DNA from: Tolypothrix sp. PCC 7712
GTDB lineage: Bacteria > Cyanobacteriota > Cyanobacteriia > Cyanobacteriales > Nostocaceae
Direction: 5' to 3'
Length of the DNA: 64,000 nt
Assembly (NCBI RefSeq): GCF_025860405.1
Contig: NZ_CP063785.1
Span: 5,209,390 to 5,273,389 of the forward strand
Below the pieces are notes generated by a model, which was given only the letters and a program-made list of their open reading frames with translations, had not been told where the DNA came from and searched no databases. Numbering within the stretch: position 1 is the first letter of the stretch; each line of letters starts with the position of its first letter. Shown one piece after another: positions 1-8,084 of the stretch. The position numbers and the translations under genes are program-made.

Positions 1-1
1 T

Positions 2-1900
2 ATTAAAGCCTCTGGTGATGCAGCTAGCGAAGCAAGAGATGCAAAGGGATTAATTGATGGAGTCAAGAAAACTTTAGGTGGACTAGGGGAAAAAATAGAG
101 AAAGCTGAAAAATTAGCAGGTACAGCGATTGTTAATGCTGCTAAAGCTGTAGGTATTAGTGAGAACGCATTAAAAGCAGTTGCCAAATGGGGAGGAAGAA
201 TTTTAGAAATTCTTGGTGTAGTAGCAAATATTCTTACCCTTATTGAGCAGATAGCAGTACTTGAAACATTAGGCGCAAGAATTGACGCAGTAGAAAGGGG
301 TTTGGATGCATTAGGAAATAGTGTAAGCGGTGTATTGGGTACACTTTTTACCTTAAAAAGAAGAATTGAAGCAGTAGCCGGGACGGTTCCACCAGTTCGA
401 GAGTTAGCTGACCAAGCAAGAATTGAAGCACTTAACGCGAGTAACCAAATACCTAAGATTAGGGAAGCTGCAAACAGTGCTTTAGGGATTGCTACTAATG
501 CATTTCAGAAAGCGGTATCAGCACAAGGTACAGCTAATACTGCGGTTACTGTTGCTAGTGGTGCGAGTAGTGCAGCTAAAAAAGCTCAGGCTGATGCACT
601 AAGGGCACAGGCAAAAGCTGAATTGGCTGATCAAAATGCCGGACTAGCCAGAAAAATTGGACAACAAGCCCTAAATATTGGTGGTAAAGCATTAGATTTG
701 GGCGGTAAAGCCTTAACAACAGCACTCACAGCTATTGCGATCGCCCAACTAGTCAAAGGATTGCGGGGACTTCCTGGCCCGCGTGGACTTCAAGGACTAC
801 CCGGACTAAGAGGCCCTAGAGGTTTTACAGGATTGCAAGGGGCACAAGGCATTCCTGGTAGAGATGGCGTGACAGCCGTTGTACAAGTGCAAGTACCAGG
901 ACAGCCAGGGCCGCAAGGGCCACCAGGCCCACGGGGGGACATTGGCATTGGCAGAGATGGTAGACCAGGAATTAATGGAAGGGATGGGAAAGACATGAAC
1001 CCAGTAGACTTGGCAGAAATTAAAGCTCAACTTCGAGTCATAAACGCACAAACTACGGCTAATTTAGCCCTAACAAATTCAGCCAATAGTAAATTAGGCA
1101 GTCCTGGGGCGGGTGGAATTTCAGGAATGCTTACAAGATTTCAAAATGCTTTTGACAAATTCGACCAGTGGAGTAAAAAAACTCAGCTTTACTCATTAAT
1201 CACAATGTTTATTACTTTGCACAATGCCATGATGCTTAGTAATAATTTGGGTCAAACTTTAATTTCAATTGTTAATACTGGACTGCAAACAATCGGACTT
1301 AAAGACAGTAAAGACCAACCCTATGATGTGGGTAGCATAATTTCTAGCACCTTTGAAAACATGATTAAAGGTGTAATTGGTGAGGAAAATTATCAAACAC
1401 TTTCACAAGATTGGGCATTAGCTAACAGAATTTACCAAGCCACCGCAAATTTAATCAATCAAGTTTGGAATTTAGCCAACACGGTTACATCTGCACTTGA
1501 GATGATTGCTAGCTGGAATAATAAAGTTGGCAATGCACTAAGAAAATGGGGTGTTGTTGGTGGCAATGCATACTCTTGGATGCCAGAAAATCCTTCATTC
1601 CAGGATTCAAAATTAATTCGGGGATTAAATTTAGCTAACGAAGCTGCAAATACAGTCCAAGCTGTTGTTCAAGTTCCGCTTGATGTTATAACCCAAGTTC
1701 AAGATATCCAGCAAGCAAGAATCGAATTACAAAATTCAGCAACTCAAACGTCAGTAACTAACAATGGACAAACCATACCACCTTTAAGTGGTGTCCCAGT
1801 AGGAGAAGCCTCCAAAGTTAAAGAGACTGCTGATGCCAATAAATTAGTAAGTGCTGGATTAATTACAGACATTACAGACCAATTCAATGCTAATGAATAA
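2..1900 (+). CDS. Collagen-like repeat protein, 5' end outside window
   Basis: The reading frame is open from the first complete codon at base 2 to the stop at 1900 (632 residues visible), so the true start lies left of the window. The TTG near 302 is only an internal codon. The first 250 residues are Ala/Lys-rich and probably helical or coiled coil. Two runs of Gly-X-Y triplets follow (about residues 253-290 and 299-330, bases 758-870 and 895-990), interrupted by a short Val/Gln-rich stretch. The remaining 300 residues have no motif I recognise. Collagen-like triplets form trimeric rods in bacterial surface proteins and phage tail fibres. The next gene starts 6 bases after the stop, so this is the first visible gene of a cassette reaching to about 4.3 kb. 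A fibre or other extended structural role is inference. Confidence 0.8.
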   Translation: MKASGDAASEARDAKGLIDGVKKTLGGLGEKIEKAEKLAGTAIVNAAKAVGISENALKAVAKWGGRILEILGVVANILTLIEQIAVLETLGARIDAVERGLDALGNSVSGVLGTLFTLKRRIEAVAGTVPPVRELADQARIEALNASNQIPKIREAANSALGIATNAFQKAVSAQGTANTAVTVASGASSAAKKAQADALRAQAKAELADQNAGLARKIGQQALNIGGKALDLGGKALTTALTAIAIAQLVKGLRGLPGPRGLQGLPGLRGPRGFTGLQGAQGIPGRDGVTAVVQVQVPGQPGPQGPPGPRGDIGIGRDGRPGINGRDGKDMNPVDLAEIKAQLRVINAQTTANLALTNSANSKLGSPGAGGISGMLTRFQNAFDKFDQWSKKTQLYSLITMFITLHNAMMLSNNLGQTLISIVNTGLQTIGLKDSKDQPYDVGSIISSTFENMIKGVIGEENYQTLSQDWALANRIYQATANLINQVWNLANTVTSALEMIASWNNKVGNALRKWGVVGGNAYSWMPENPSFQDSKLIRGLNLANEAANTVQAVVQVPLDVITQVQDIQQARIELQNSATQTSVTNNGQTIPPLSGVPVGEASKVKETADANKLVSAGLITDITDQFNANE

Positions 1901-1906
1901 TTAAAT

Positions 1907-2728
1907 ATGGCGTTACCTGAAGGTTTTTCTCCATTTGAACATTTACAAGATATGATTCGCCTCAATCACAACAAAATAGTTAGAAGCTATTTTAGTGATG
2001 TAGGTGATGATGATTGGGTTCCAGAGATAACATCAACTAGAGGAGCATTGCGTACAGCTTGCACAATGCTTGATTCAGATACAGCCGATATGACGTTAAT
2101 GAGGTTATATTTCCTCTACGATGTTTTGGGCTATGCTCGGTCAAATTTAGCAGTGTTTTATGGTAGTCATGATAGTGTTGAGGCTCCAGTAACAGGACAT
2201 CCTAAAGTATGTTTTTATTTCTCTCAAGATGCTGAATCTGTTGCTCAAGGTAAACAGAAACTTGACGCTGAATATAGCTTTCGATTGGTTGATGAAACTC
2301 AAAGTACTATTACTGAAACAAAAGCTAGAACATTAGCTACAGAAATTAAAAACTTATTTATAAGTGCTAGACAAGGAATAGTACTAACTAAAAGTAAAAC
2401 CCAGTATTTATATTTCCATAAAGAGCGTGGTTATCGCTTACGAATTTATGGCAATACAGAAGCTGATGCTGTAGATATTATTCAAAAATTACTACAATTA
2501 ACTAACACTACTTATGACCAAGATAGATTGACAGTAGCAGTTCCTAAACGCTCAAATACTGCTACCCCAGAGACACAAGTTGTCTATGGTAAATCTACCA
2601 AAAAGAAACAATTCCGACCGACAGCAAATGTTCGTTTTAGATATGCTTATATGGAAATACCAGGTAAGCCCATTCCAGTTTTTTTAGTAGATACTACATT
2701 CCGTTATGGTGGCTTAGTTGCAATCTGA
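1907..2728 (+). CDS. Uncharacterised 273-residue protein of the collagen-like cassette
   Basis: It starts 6 bases after the collagen-like gene and is surely co-transcribed with it. No signal peptide or membrane segment is visible. The middle is rich in Lys, Thr and Tyr, and the last 60 residues look like alternating beta strands with many aromatic residues. I do not recognise a family. The lack of a signal peptide and the neighbourhood of several small, similar-sized proteins would suit a virion or particle component, but this is only an inference from context. Confidence 0.7.
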   Translation: MALPEGFSPFEHLQDMIRLNHNKIVRSYFSDVGDDDWVPEITSTRGALRTACTMLDSDTADMTLMRLYFLYDVLGYARSNLAVFYGSHDSVEAPVTGHPKVCFYFSQDAESVAQGKQKLDAEYSFRLVDETQSTITETKARTLATEIKNLFISARQGIVLTKSKTQYLYFHKERGYRLRIYGNTEADAVDIIQKLLQLTNTTYDQDRLTVAVPKRSNTATPETQVVYGKSTKKKQFRPTANVRFRYAYMEIPGKPIPVFLVDTTFRYGGLVAI

Positions 2729-2841
2729 GCAAAATTTATATCATCACTCTTGGATCTAAGGAATCTTTAAAAGTTTCCTAAAACCCAGAACGTCTGTATC
2801 CGTTGATATAACTGGTTTACAGACTTTTTTGATTATTTATT

Positions 2842-3198
2842 ATGGCTTCAAGAGTTCGTGGTGTTGAAAATGCGCCTCATGTAGTTGGTTCCGGGACTAA
2901 TGCAGTATTGCTTGTACTACCCGATGTCTATGAAGGAATTGGCACTTCCTTAGGGGTCACTAAAATTACTGGAGATGCTCCGGCGGGAGTCCCCTCAACT
3001 ACAGTTGGTCGAGCAATTGCTGAAGGTTTATGTCGCAAGATAAAAGTTTCATATATTGATGGTACAAAGCGTAAGACTGCCACCTTAATTGTTAGTGCAG
3101 ACAAAGCTCCTCAAGCGCGTGCCACTCTTACGGGTAAAACTTACAGAACAAAAGTTATTCGCACCGCATACTATCCCACCAGTATTACTCTGGGTTAA
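2842..3198 (+). CDS. Small basic protein, paralogue of the next gene
   Basis: 118 residues, basic, rich in Thr/Val/Ala, with no signal peptide or membrane segment. The second half (a Leu-x-Arg-Lys segment, then KRKTATLIVSADKA) aligns by eye with the next gene (NKRTTLKLLVAKDKL), so the two look like diverged tandem paralogues of nearly equal length. The gap of 113 bases upstream holds a short inverted repeat (AGGAATCTTTAAAAGTTTCCT, about 2759-2779) that could be a processing or attenuation site. No known family recognised; a small repeated structural subunit is one possibility. Confidence 0.7.
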   Translation: MASRVRGVENAPHVVGSGTNAVLLVLPDVYEGIGTSLGVTKITGDAPAGVPSTTVGRAIAEGLCRKIKVSYIDGTKRKTATLIVSADKAPQARATLTGKTYRTKVIRTAYYPTSITLG

Positions 3199-3237
3199 TT
3201 CTTTTCATCTTTTTGCATATAGGAAACTAAATAAAAA

Positions 3238-3603
3238 ATGGCAAAGTTAACAAGACTCGTTGCAACCATTGGTACTGTCAAATATCCATTTAAAGGTACT
3301 TCTGGTTTATATGTTGGAGCCAACGCTACTTCTACTGGAATTGAATCACTAGATGAGGCAGACCTTGATTTACCAGATTATCCGGTTAAAGAATTACTTT
3401 TAAAAGGTATTCTTCGCAGGGTGAGTGCAACTGTCTTAAATTCAAGTACCAATAAAAGAACTACACTAAAACTACTCGTTGCTAAAGATAAACTAGCTAC
3501 AGCTTTAGACGATTTAATTGATAATACCGTTACGATTCCTGGCGGAACTTCTGGTGTTATTAAATCAGTCGGCTTTGCCCGTCGTGTAGTTTCCCGTGGC
3601 TAA
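3238..3603 (+). CDS. Small protein, paralogue of the preceding gene
   Basis: 121 residues, starting 39 bases after the previous gene. It shares with that gene the order basic patch, beta-rich segment, (K/R)(R/K)xT-x-LxV-x-DK, then an Ala/Leu helix and a Gly/Val-rich tail. No signal peptide, membrane segment or catalytic motif is visible. The last codons overlap the GTG start of the next gene by 8 bases, which suggests translational coupling. Function unknown. Confidence 0.7.
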   Translation: MAKLTRLVATIGTVKYPFKGTSGLYVGANATSTGIESLDEADLDLPDYPVKELLLKGILRRVSATVLNSSTNKRTTLKLLVAKDKLATALDDLIDNTVTIPGGTSGVIKSVGFARRVVSRG

Positions 3604-3961
3604 TTGGAATTTAATAGGGGAATTAACTGTTACAAATTTGTGGCAACAGTTCCCCTCGACTTTTGGTGATACTTTTCGGGTCACAACCACAATTTTAAAT
3701 CAAGACGATTGGCACAAGTGGAAATTTAGAAGCGCTGCTTATCTTCGATTTATTTATGGTGATGGCAGTGCTTCTGTTAAGTACTACATTAGGGTGTTAG
3801 ATGTCCCAACTGTTTATGTTTGTGCTATTCCTGATGATTTGAGAAATCCAGCTTACAGTTTGCGAACACCAGAAATTATTAGGGCTTCTAGATATCTACC
3901 AATTACGCCTAATAATAATTTTGCACAGTGGAAGCTTAAGCTTGAAAAAATAACTGATTAA
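3596..3961 (+). CDS. Uncharacterised 121-residue protein, GTG start
   Basis: It begins at a GTG that overlaps the end of the preceding gene by 8 bases. The protein is rich in Trp and Tyr, with short predicted beta strands and no signal peptide. The next gene begins 5 bases after its stop. It does not look like the two preceding paralogues, though it is the same length. No family recognised. Its tight packing supports one transcript for the whole cassette. Confidence 0.65.
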   Translation: MANWNLIGELTVTNLWQQFPSTFGDTFRVTTTILNQDDWHKWKFRSAAYLRFIYGDGSASVKYYIRVLDVPTVYVCAIPDDLRNPAYSLRTPEIIRASRYLPITPNNNFAQWKLKLEKITD

Positions 3962-3966
3962 TTAAT

Positions 3967-4287
3967 ATGAAACAACACCTAGACACAATCGTGAGTATTT
4001 GTGCTTTGGTGGGTATTATTTGGCGAATAGCTGAATTAAAATCAAAAATTTATTCAGCTATTGAAGACTTGCGCGACGAAACCGAGAAAACAACTTCCCG
4101 GATTGAACATAAATTAGATATTCATCTCACCGAATATGGTGAGAAAAAGATGTTTACTGAGTACTTGTTGCATAATCTTGATGCCAAGATTGAGCATAAA
4201 TTTAAACGATTGGCTAACTGGGTAAGACAGATTGGCGGATTCCTGAATAAACAATCGGACTTTCAGATCCGTGACGATGAGTACTAA
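3967..4287 (+). CDS. Small membrane-anchored coiled-coil protein
   Basis: 106 residues. Residues 6-20 are hydrophobic (ISICALVGIIW-type segment), followed by about 60 charged residues with heptad-like spacing (RDETEKTTSRIEHKLDIHL). This looks like a single-pass or peripheral membrane protein with a coiled coil. It is the last full-length gene of the cassette. Small anchored coiled-coil proteins occur as phage accessory proteins, but nothing specific identifies it. Confidence 0.65.
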   Translation: MKQHLDTIVSICALVGIIWRIAELKSKIYSAIEDLRDETEKTTSRIEHKLDIHLTEYGEKKMFTEYLLHNLDAKIEHKFKRLANWVRQIGGFLNKQSDFQIRDDEY

Positions 4288-4417
4288 GGTACTAATGCTA
4301 CTCTCTGGGGATTCTATTGTGCCGGATTTGGGACTTCCAAGGAATAAATTACTCAATTCCGGCATCGACTATTGTTTTGAAAATGGGCATTGGGCATTGG
4401 GCATTGGGCATTGGTAA
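4277..4417 (+). pseudogene. Short frame ending inside an STRR repeat, likely truncated gene
   Basis: An ATG at 4277 overlaps the previous stop by 11 bases and opens a 46-codon frame. The first 37 residues look like an ordinary protein start (a hydrophobic MLLSGDS segment). The last nine residues are encoded by tandem GGGCATT units and the stop falls at the end of the repeat. The picture is of a coupled gene cut off by repeat insertion, leaving a stub. It may also be a chance frame. Confidence 0.35.
4383..4417. repeat. STRR heptad repeat (GGGCATT)n
   Basis: About four tandem GGGCATT units ending in GGTAA. Short tandemly repeated heptamers of this kind are common between genes in heterocystous cyanobacteria. 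This one marks the right edge of the left-hand cassette. Confidence 0.85.
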
Positions 4418-4537
4418 TTTATTCTCCCCCTGCTCCCTGCCCCCCTGCCTCAACAGAAAATCTTCTTAAGTGAACCGTATTGGCTTCTAACTTAGGAACC
4501 TATAATTCTGTCAAAATTACCAAGGTGAGCATAAAAC

Positions 4538-4551
4538 GTAATTATAATTAC
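4538..4551. promoter_or_regulatory. Perfect 14-bp palindrome with GTA-N8-TAC layout
   Basis: GTAATTATAATTAC is a perfect palindrome 25 bases upstream of the next start codon and matches the NtcA core GTA-N8-TAC. No TANNNT box lies 20-24 bases downstream before the coding region, so a classical NtcA-activated promoter is not supported. It could be a repressor site or chance. Confidence 0.3.
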
Positions 4552-4576
4552 AAGGTTACATAAATAGGAACAGAAC

Positions 4577-5056
4577 ATGGCTAAAACAACTTCTTTCGCG
4601 ATTCTGGCATCTGTTCCGGAGATGCATTTGCTGTCTGCATTAGACACAATGGAGAAGCTGGAAAGTGAACTCAGCGATGAAATCATCAAAGTCGCTTTCG
4701 GTAGCATGGCTTTTGAAGTTTTCCGCAAAGCGGATGAATTACGTGGAGAAAAGACGGTAGAGGTATTAATTTATGCTTCTGACCGTGCGGATCAACCTCT
4801 GAACTCAGAAGTCTCTTGGGGAGGTTTATATATTGGTCATGCAAATTCTCGCAATGGCAGATATGCAGGTAAATCGAAGTTTCTGCCGCCATCGACTACA
4901 GCCGATAAACCCCGGTGGGCGGTTTTTTGGGAAATTCAAGAGTTAACAAAGCTTAAGACTCCAATTGCGATCGCGGCTTTTAAACCTTTAGGTAAAAAAA
5001 CTAACCTTGTTTCGCGTTTTATCCCTGAGGAGCCAATGCTAATCGAATATTACTAA
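4577..5056 (+). CDS. Uncharacterised soluble 159-residue protein
   Basis: A good ribosome site (AGGA, 8 bases before ATG) supports the start. No signal peptide or membrane segment. The sequence alternates helix-forming N-terminal residues (1-60) with a mixed region containing a Trp-Gly-Gly-Leu-Tyr motif (about 82-86) and Lys-rich turns. I recognise no family. It stands alone between an STRR repeat and a non-coding gap. Confidence 0.65.
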   Translation: MAKTTSFAILASVPEMHLLSALDTMEKLESELSDEIIKVAFGSMAFEVFRKADELRGEKTVEVLIYASDRADQPLNSEVSWGGLYIGHANSRNGRYAGKSKFLPPSTTADKPRWAVFWEIQELTKLKTPIAIAAFKPLGKKTNLVSRFIPEEPMLIEYY

Positions 5057-5547
5057 TTTTTGTTACTGAATATGACTGTGAACTGCTGAGGAGGGTTTGT
5101 GAATTAATATGAAGCGATCGCCTCTGAACAGATAAAGTCATATTCACAGTTGAGGGCATATTCCTCAAAATTTTTAGCACAATTGCTCATTGACAAATAA
5201 AGAATTATTTAAATCTTTTACCAAGATTATGGATTCACTGAAGGGATGTAAATCAAACTTAGAAAATATTAAATTTTATTTTTAAGTTGATAATTTATCG
5301 TATTTTATGCATTAGCAAAAAACGAACTGCTAAAGGAATGTAGATTAAATAAAATGCAAAACTTTTGATGTAAAGTGCCAAGTGCGAAATCGTCACCTCA
5401 TGACCCCAGATTGTTGATTAATCAGTTACCTATCGCACCCTACAAATATTGCAGGTTATTTAACCCACATTCCTCAATTTAGCTGCCTCCAAAGGAGGTT
5501 TGTTGTTGATATTTTTAGGGGTTGGACATTTGTCCTGCCCCAAATAT
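5057..5547. other. Non-coding gap between unknown gene and apcF
   Basis: No convincing frame. It contains one HIP1-like octamer near 5115, a small stem CCTCC-AAA-GGAGG at about 5487-5499 followed by T-rich sequence on the plus strand, and the hairpin described separately at 5518-5541. The rest is AT-rich without recognisable signals. Confidence 0.6.
5518..5541 (-). terminator. Hairpin 3' of apcF
   Basis: GGGG-TT-GGACA-TT-TGTCC-TG-CCCC folds into a stem just downstream of the apcF stop. The T-run after the stem is weak in the minus direction. It is a member of the GGACA/TGTCC palindromes also seen at 12150-12204. Confidence 0.45.
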
Positions 5548-6057
5548 CTAGATGTTGTTTTCGCTTAATTCACGACTGATATGGTCAAAAGGTTCATCTA
5601 CAAAAGCGGTATTAGTGACACCTGCTGCTGCTACTTGTGCCTTGACAATTTCCTTCATAATCTGCACACCACGTACTGTAGGGCCGATGGGAACTCCCAA
5701 AGAATTGTAAGTTTCTCTTAGCCCTTGCAGGACACGCTCATCTAAGACATTGGTGTTACCAGCAACCAAAGCATAAGTAGCGTAGCGCAAGTAGTAATCT
5801 AAATCCCGCAAACAAGCAGCATAACGACGAGTTGTATAAGCATTGCCGCTAGGACGAATCAATTCTGGTAGTTCATCAAATAATTGAGAACCAGACTGCT
5901 TAACAATTGCAGCCGCATTAGAATTGATGGTTGCCGCAGCTTGGATACGTGCGGTACCACTTGCAAAATAGGATTTAAGGCTGTCGAGCGCATCCCGGTC
6001 AAAATACCGACCAACTACGTCATAATTCTTAATTAAACTTGTTACTGCATCGCGCAT
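5548..6057 (-). CDS. apcF: Allophycocyanin beta-18 core subunit
   Basis: A phycobiliprotein beta-type subunit of the phycobilisome core; together with ApcE and ApcD it lies in the cylinders that pass energy to the photosystems. The start is taken at 6057 (MRDAVTSL), because family members begin there and a GGGAG site lies 9 bases upstream; an upstream in-frame start would add five residues. The 169-residue length is the family norm. Cys82 in RRYAACLRD is the expected phycocyanobilin attachment site, and the Asn of PSGNAYT (position 72) matches the N-methylated Asn of beta subunits. It is divergent from glnA across a 357-base gap. Confidence 0.95.
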   Translation of the reverse strand: MRDAVTSLIKNYDVVGRYFDRDALDSLKSYFASGTARIQAAATINSNAAAIVKQSGSQLFDELPELIRPSGNAYTTRRYAACLRDLDYYLRYATYALVAGNTNVLDERVLQGLRETYNSLGVPIGPTVRGVQIMKEIVKAQVAAAGVTNTAFVDEPFDHISRELSENNI

Positions 6058-6414
6058 TCCGATTTCTCCCAATCATTACTATCTATGGTTTGATATTAAT
6101 TTGGCTGCTTCATGCACCAGTCATTTTTTGTGCCAATTACAATATAGAATCGGCACAAAACAATCTACCCGCTATTTAAGGATTCTATGCCAAAGTTGAC
6201 CCCTCTGAGATGGTATGTTCGATTTTTGTACAGGTATGAGGCAAAGGTTAATAGAAACTGTAAACCGGAGAATCTGTAACAAAGACTACAAAAATTCTTA
6301 ATGTCATATCCTTAGGATATTCCAGGTGTGTCACAATTGGGTTCATCTCAGCAGGGTCAGCGTGGTTTAAAGATTCTAGTTTGAGTTTATTTAATTGGCA
6401 GAGAAGGAGTAACA
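6058..6414. other. Divergent apcF/glnA promoter region
   Basis: This gap holds the promoters of both genes. The glnA side has a clear NtcA-type element at 6276-6318 and a ribosome site AAGGAG at about 6403-6408. The apcF side shows no unambiguous -35/-10 pair to my eye. Confidence 0.6.
6276..6318 (+). promoter_or_regulatory. NtcA-type nitrogen-control promoter of glnA
   Basis: GTA-ACAAAGAC-TAC (6276-6289) fits the NtcA consensus GTA-N8-TAC exactly. A TAGGAT box (6313-6318) lies 23 bases downstream, within the 20-24 spacing of NtcA-activated promoters. glnA of Anabaena is a classical NtcA target, so activation under nitrogen limitation is expected. Confidence 0.85.
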
Positions 6415-7830
6415 ATGACAACCCCACAAGAAGTCTTGAAATTGATTCAAGACCAAAAAATTCAGATGATTGATCTGAAATTCATCGATACACCAGGGAC
6501 ATGGCAGCACCTAACCGTGTACTACAACCAAATCGATGAAAGTTCATTCACTGATGGCGTACCTTTCGACGGTTCCAGTATTAGGGGTTGGAAAGGCATC
6601 GAAGAATCAGACATGACAATGGTTTTAGATCCAAACACTGCCTGGATCGACCCATTCATGAAAGAGCCAACTCTAAGTATAATTTGTAGCATTAAAGAAC
6701 CTCGCACAGGCGAATGGTATAACCGTTGTCCCCGCGTGATTGCCCAAAAAGCCATAGACTATTTAGTTTCTACTGGCCTTGGTGACACAGCTTTCTTTGG
6801 CCCAGAAGCTGAGTTCTTTATCTTTGATGATGCCCGTTTTGACCAAACTGCCAACTCAGGTTATTACTACGTAGACTCCGTAGAAGGTCGTTGGAATTCT
6901 GGTAAAGATGAAGGCCCTAACCTCGCTTACAAACCACGCTTCAAAGAAGGTTACTTCCCAGTTGCGCCCACTGATACTTTCCAGGATATGCGTACAGAAA
7001 TGCTGTTGACGATGGCAGCTTGCGGCGTACCCATTGAAAAACAACACCATGAAGTTGCTACTGGTGGTCAGTGCGAATTGGGTTTCCGCTTTGGTAAGCT
7101 CATCGAAGCTGCTGACTGGTTGATGACTTACAAGTATGTCATCAAGAACGTTGCCAAGAAATATGGTAGAACCGTGACCTTTATGCCAAAACCAATTTTT
7201 GGTGATAATGGTTCGGGGATGCACTGTCACCAGTCTATTTGGAAGGATGGTAAACCTCTATTTGGAGGTGATAAGTATGCTGGTTTGAGTGACATGGCAC
7301 TGTATTACATCGGTGGTATCCTCAAACACGCACCAGCATTGTTGGGCATCACAAACCCCACCACCAACTCTTACAAGCGCTTAGTACCTGGTTATGAAGC
7401 ACCTGTTAACTTGGCTTACTCCCAAGGTAACCGTTCTGCTTCTGTGCGGATTCCTCTGTCTGGTACTAACCCCAAAGCTAAACGTTTAGAGTTCCGTTGC
7501 CCAGATGCTACCTCTAACCCTTACTTGGCATTTGCTGCTATGCTTTGTGCTGGTATTGATGGTATCAAGAATAAAATCCATCCTGGTGAACCCTTAGACA
7601 GAAATATCTATGAACTTTCTCCAGAAGAACTAGCAAAAGTTCCTTCTACTCCTGGTTCTTTGGAACTGGCATTAGAAGCACTGGAAAACGATCACGCCTT
7701 CTTGACTGAAAGCGGTGTATTCACAGAAGACTTTATCCAAAACTGGATCGAGTACAAGCTAGTTAACGAAGTTAAGCAGCTACAATTACGTCCTCATCCC
7801 TACGAATTTTACCTATACTACGATTGCTAA
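6415..7830 (+). CDS. glnA: Type I glutamine synthetase
   Basis: Joins ammonium to glutamate using ATP; the entry step of the GS-GOGAT nitrogen pathway, active as a cytoplasmic dodecamer. 471 residues, the usual GSI length. Visible signatures are DGSSIRGW (about 52-59), the GPEAEFF metal-ligand strand (about 128), NGSGMHCHQS (about 262), the substrate-binding segment SQGNRSASVRIP (about 340) and KRLEFRCPD (about 358). The Tyr in RNIYELSPEE sits where enterobacterial GS is adenylylated, though cyanobacteria are known to use inactivating proteins instead. The start follows a GAAGGAG site. Confidence 0.98.
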   Translation: MTTPQEVLKLIQDQKIQMIDLKFIDTPGTWQHLTVYYNQIDESSFTDGVPFDGSSIRGWKGIEESDMTMVLDPNTAWIDPFMKEPTLSIICSIKEPRTGEWYNRCPRVIAQKAIDYLVSTGLGDTAFFGPEAEFFIFDDARFDQTANSGYYYVDSVEGRWNSGKDEGPNLAYKPRFKEGYFPVAPTDTFQDMRTEMLLTMAACGVPIEKQHHEVATGGQCELGFRFGKLIEAADWLMTYKYVIKNVAKKYGRTVTFMPKPIFGDNGSGMHCHQSIWKDGKPLFGGDKYAGLSDMALYYIGGILKHAPALLGITNPTTNSYKRLVPGYEAPVNLAYSQGNRSASVRIPLSGTNPKAKRLEFRCPDATSNPYLAFAAMLCAGIDGIKNKIHPGEPLDRNIYELSPEELAKVPSTPGSLELALEALENDHAFLTESGVFTEDFIQNWIEYKLVNEVKQLQLRPHPYEFYLYYDC

Positions 7831-7909
7831 TTGCGATCGCTAGTATTCTTGTACGTAGTAAGCACTTTGCTGCTTACTACACAACTTCAAGCTGTACTGA
7901 TAATTTTTT

Positions 7910-7934
7910 GCCACCCACTGGGGCGGCTTTTTTT
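7910..7934 (+). terminator. Rho-independent terminator of glnA
   Basis: The stem GCC-A-CCC / GGGG-C-GGC with a short loop is followed by seven T residues, about 80 bases after the glnA stop. Confidence 0.85.
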
Positions 7935-8023
7935 GACAAAAATTAGCTTAAGCACTCCGAAATCTTGAGCTTTATGCCTGCAGTTCGCTCTTGCTCAATC
8001 TATAGCTTACTTTCGTAATCATT

Positions 8024-8084
8024 AATTACCAATTACCAATTACCCATTACCAATTACCAATTACCAATTACCAATTACCCATTA
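8024..8084. repeat. STRR heptad repeat (ATTACCA)n
   Basis: About eight tandem ATTACCA/ATTACCC units. The repeat abuts and provides the last bases of the adjacent histidine kinase gene, so the kinase stop codon may be repeat-derived. Confidence 0.85.

Noticed and set aside
302..340. TTG start for the collagen-like gene at 302
   Set aside because: The same frame is open without a stop back to base 2, so the gene begins left of the window.
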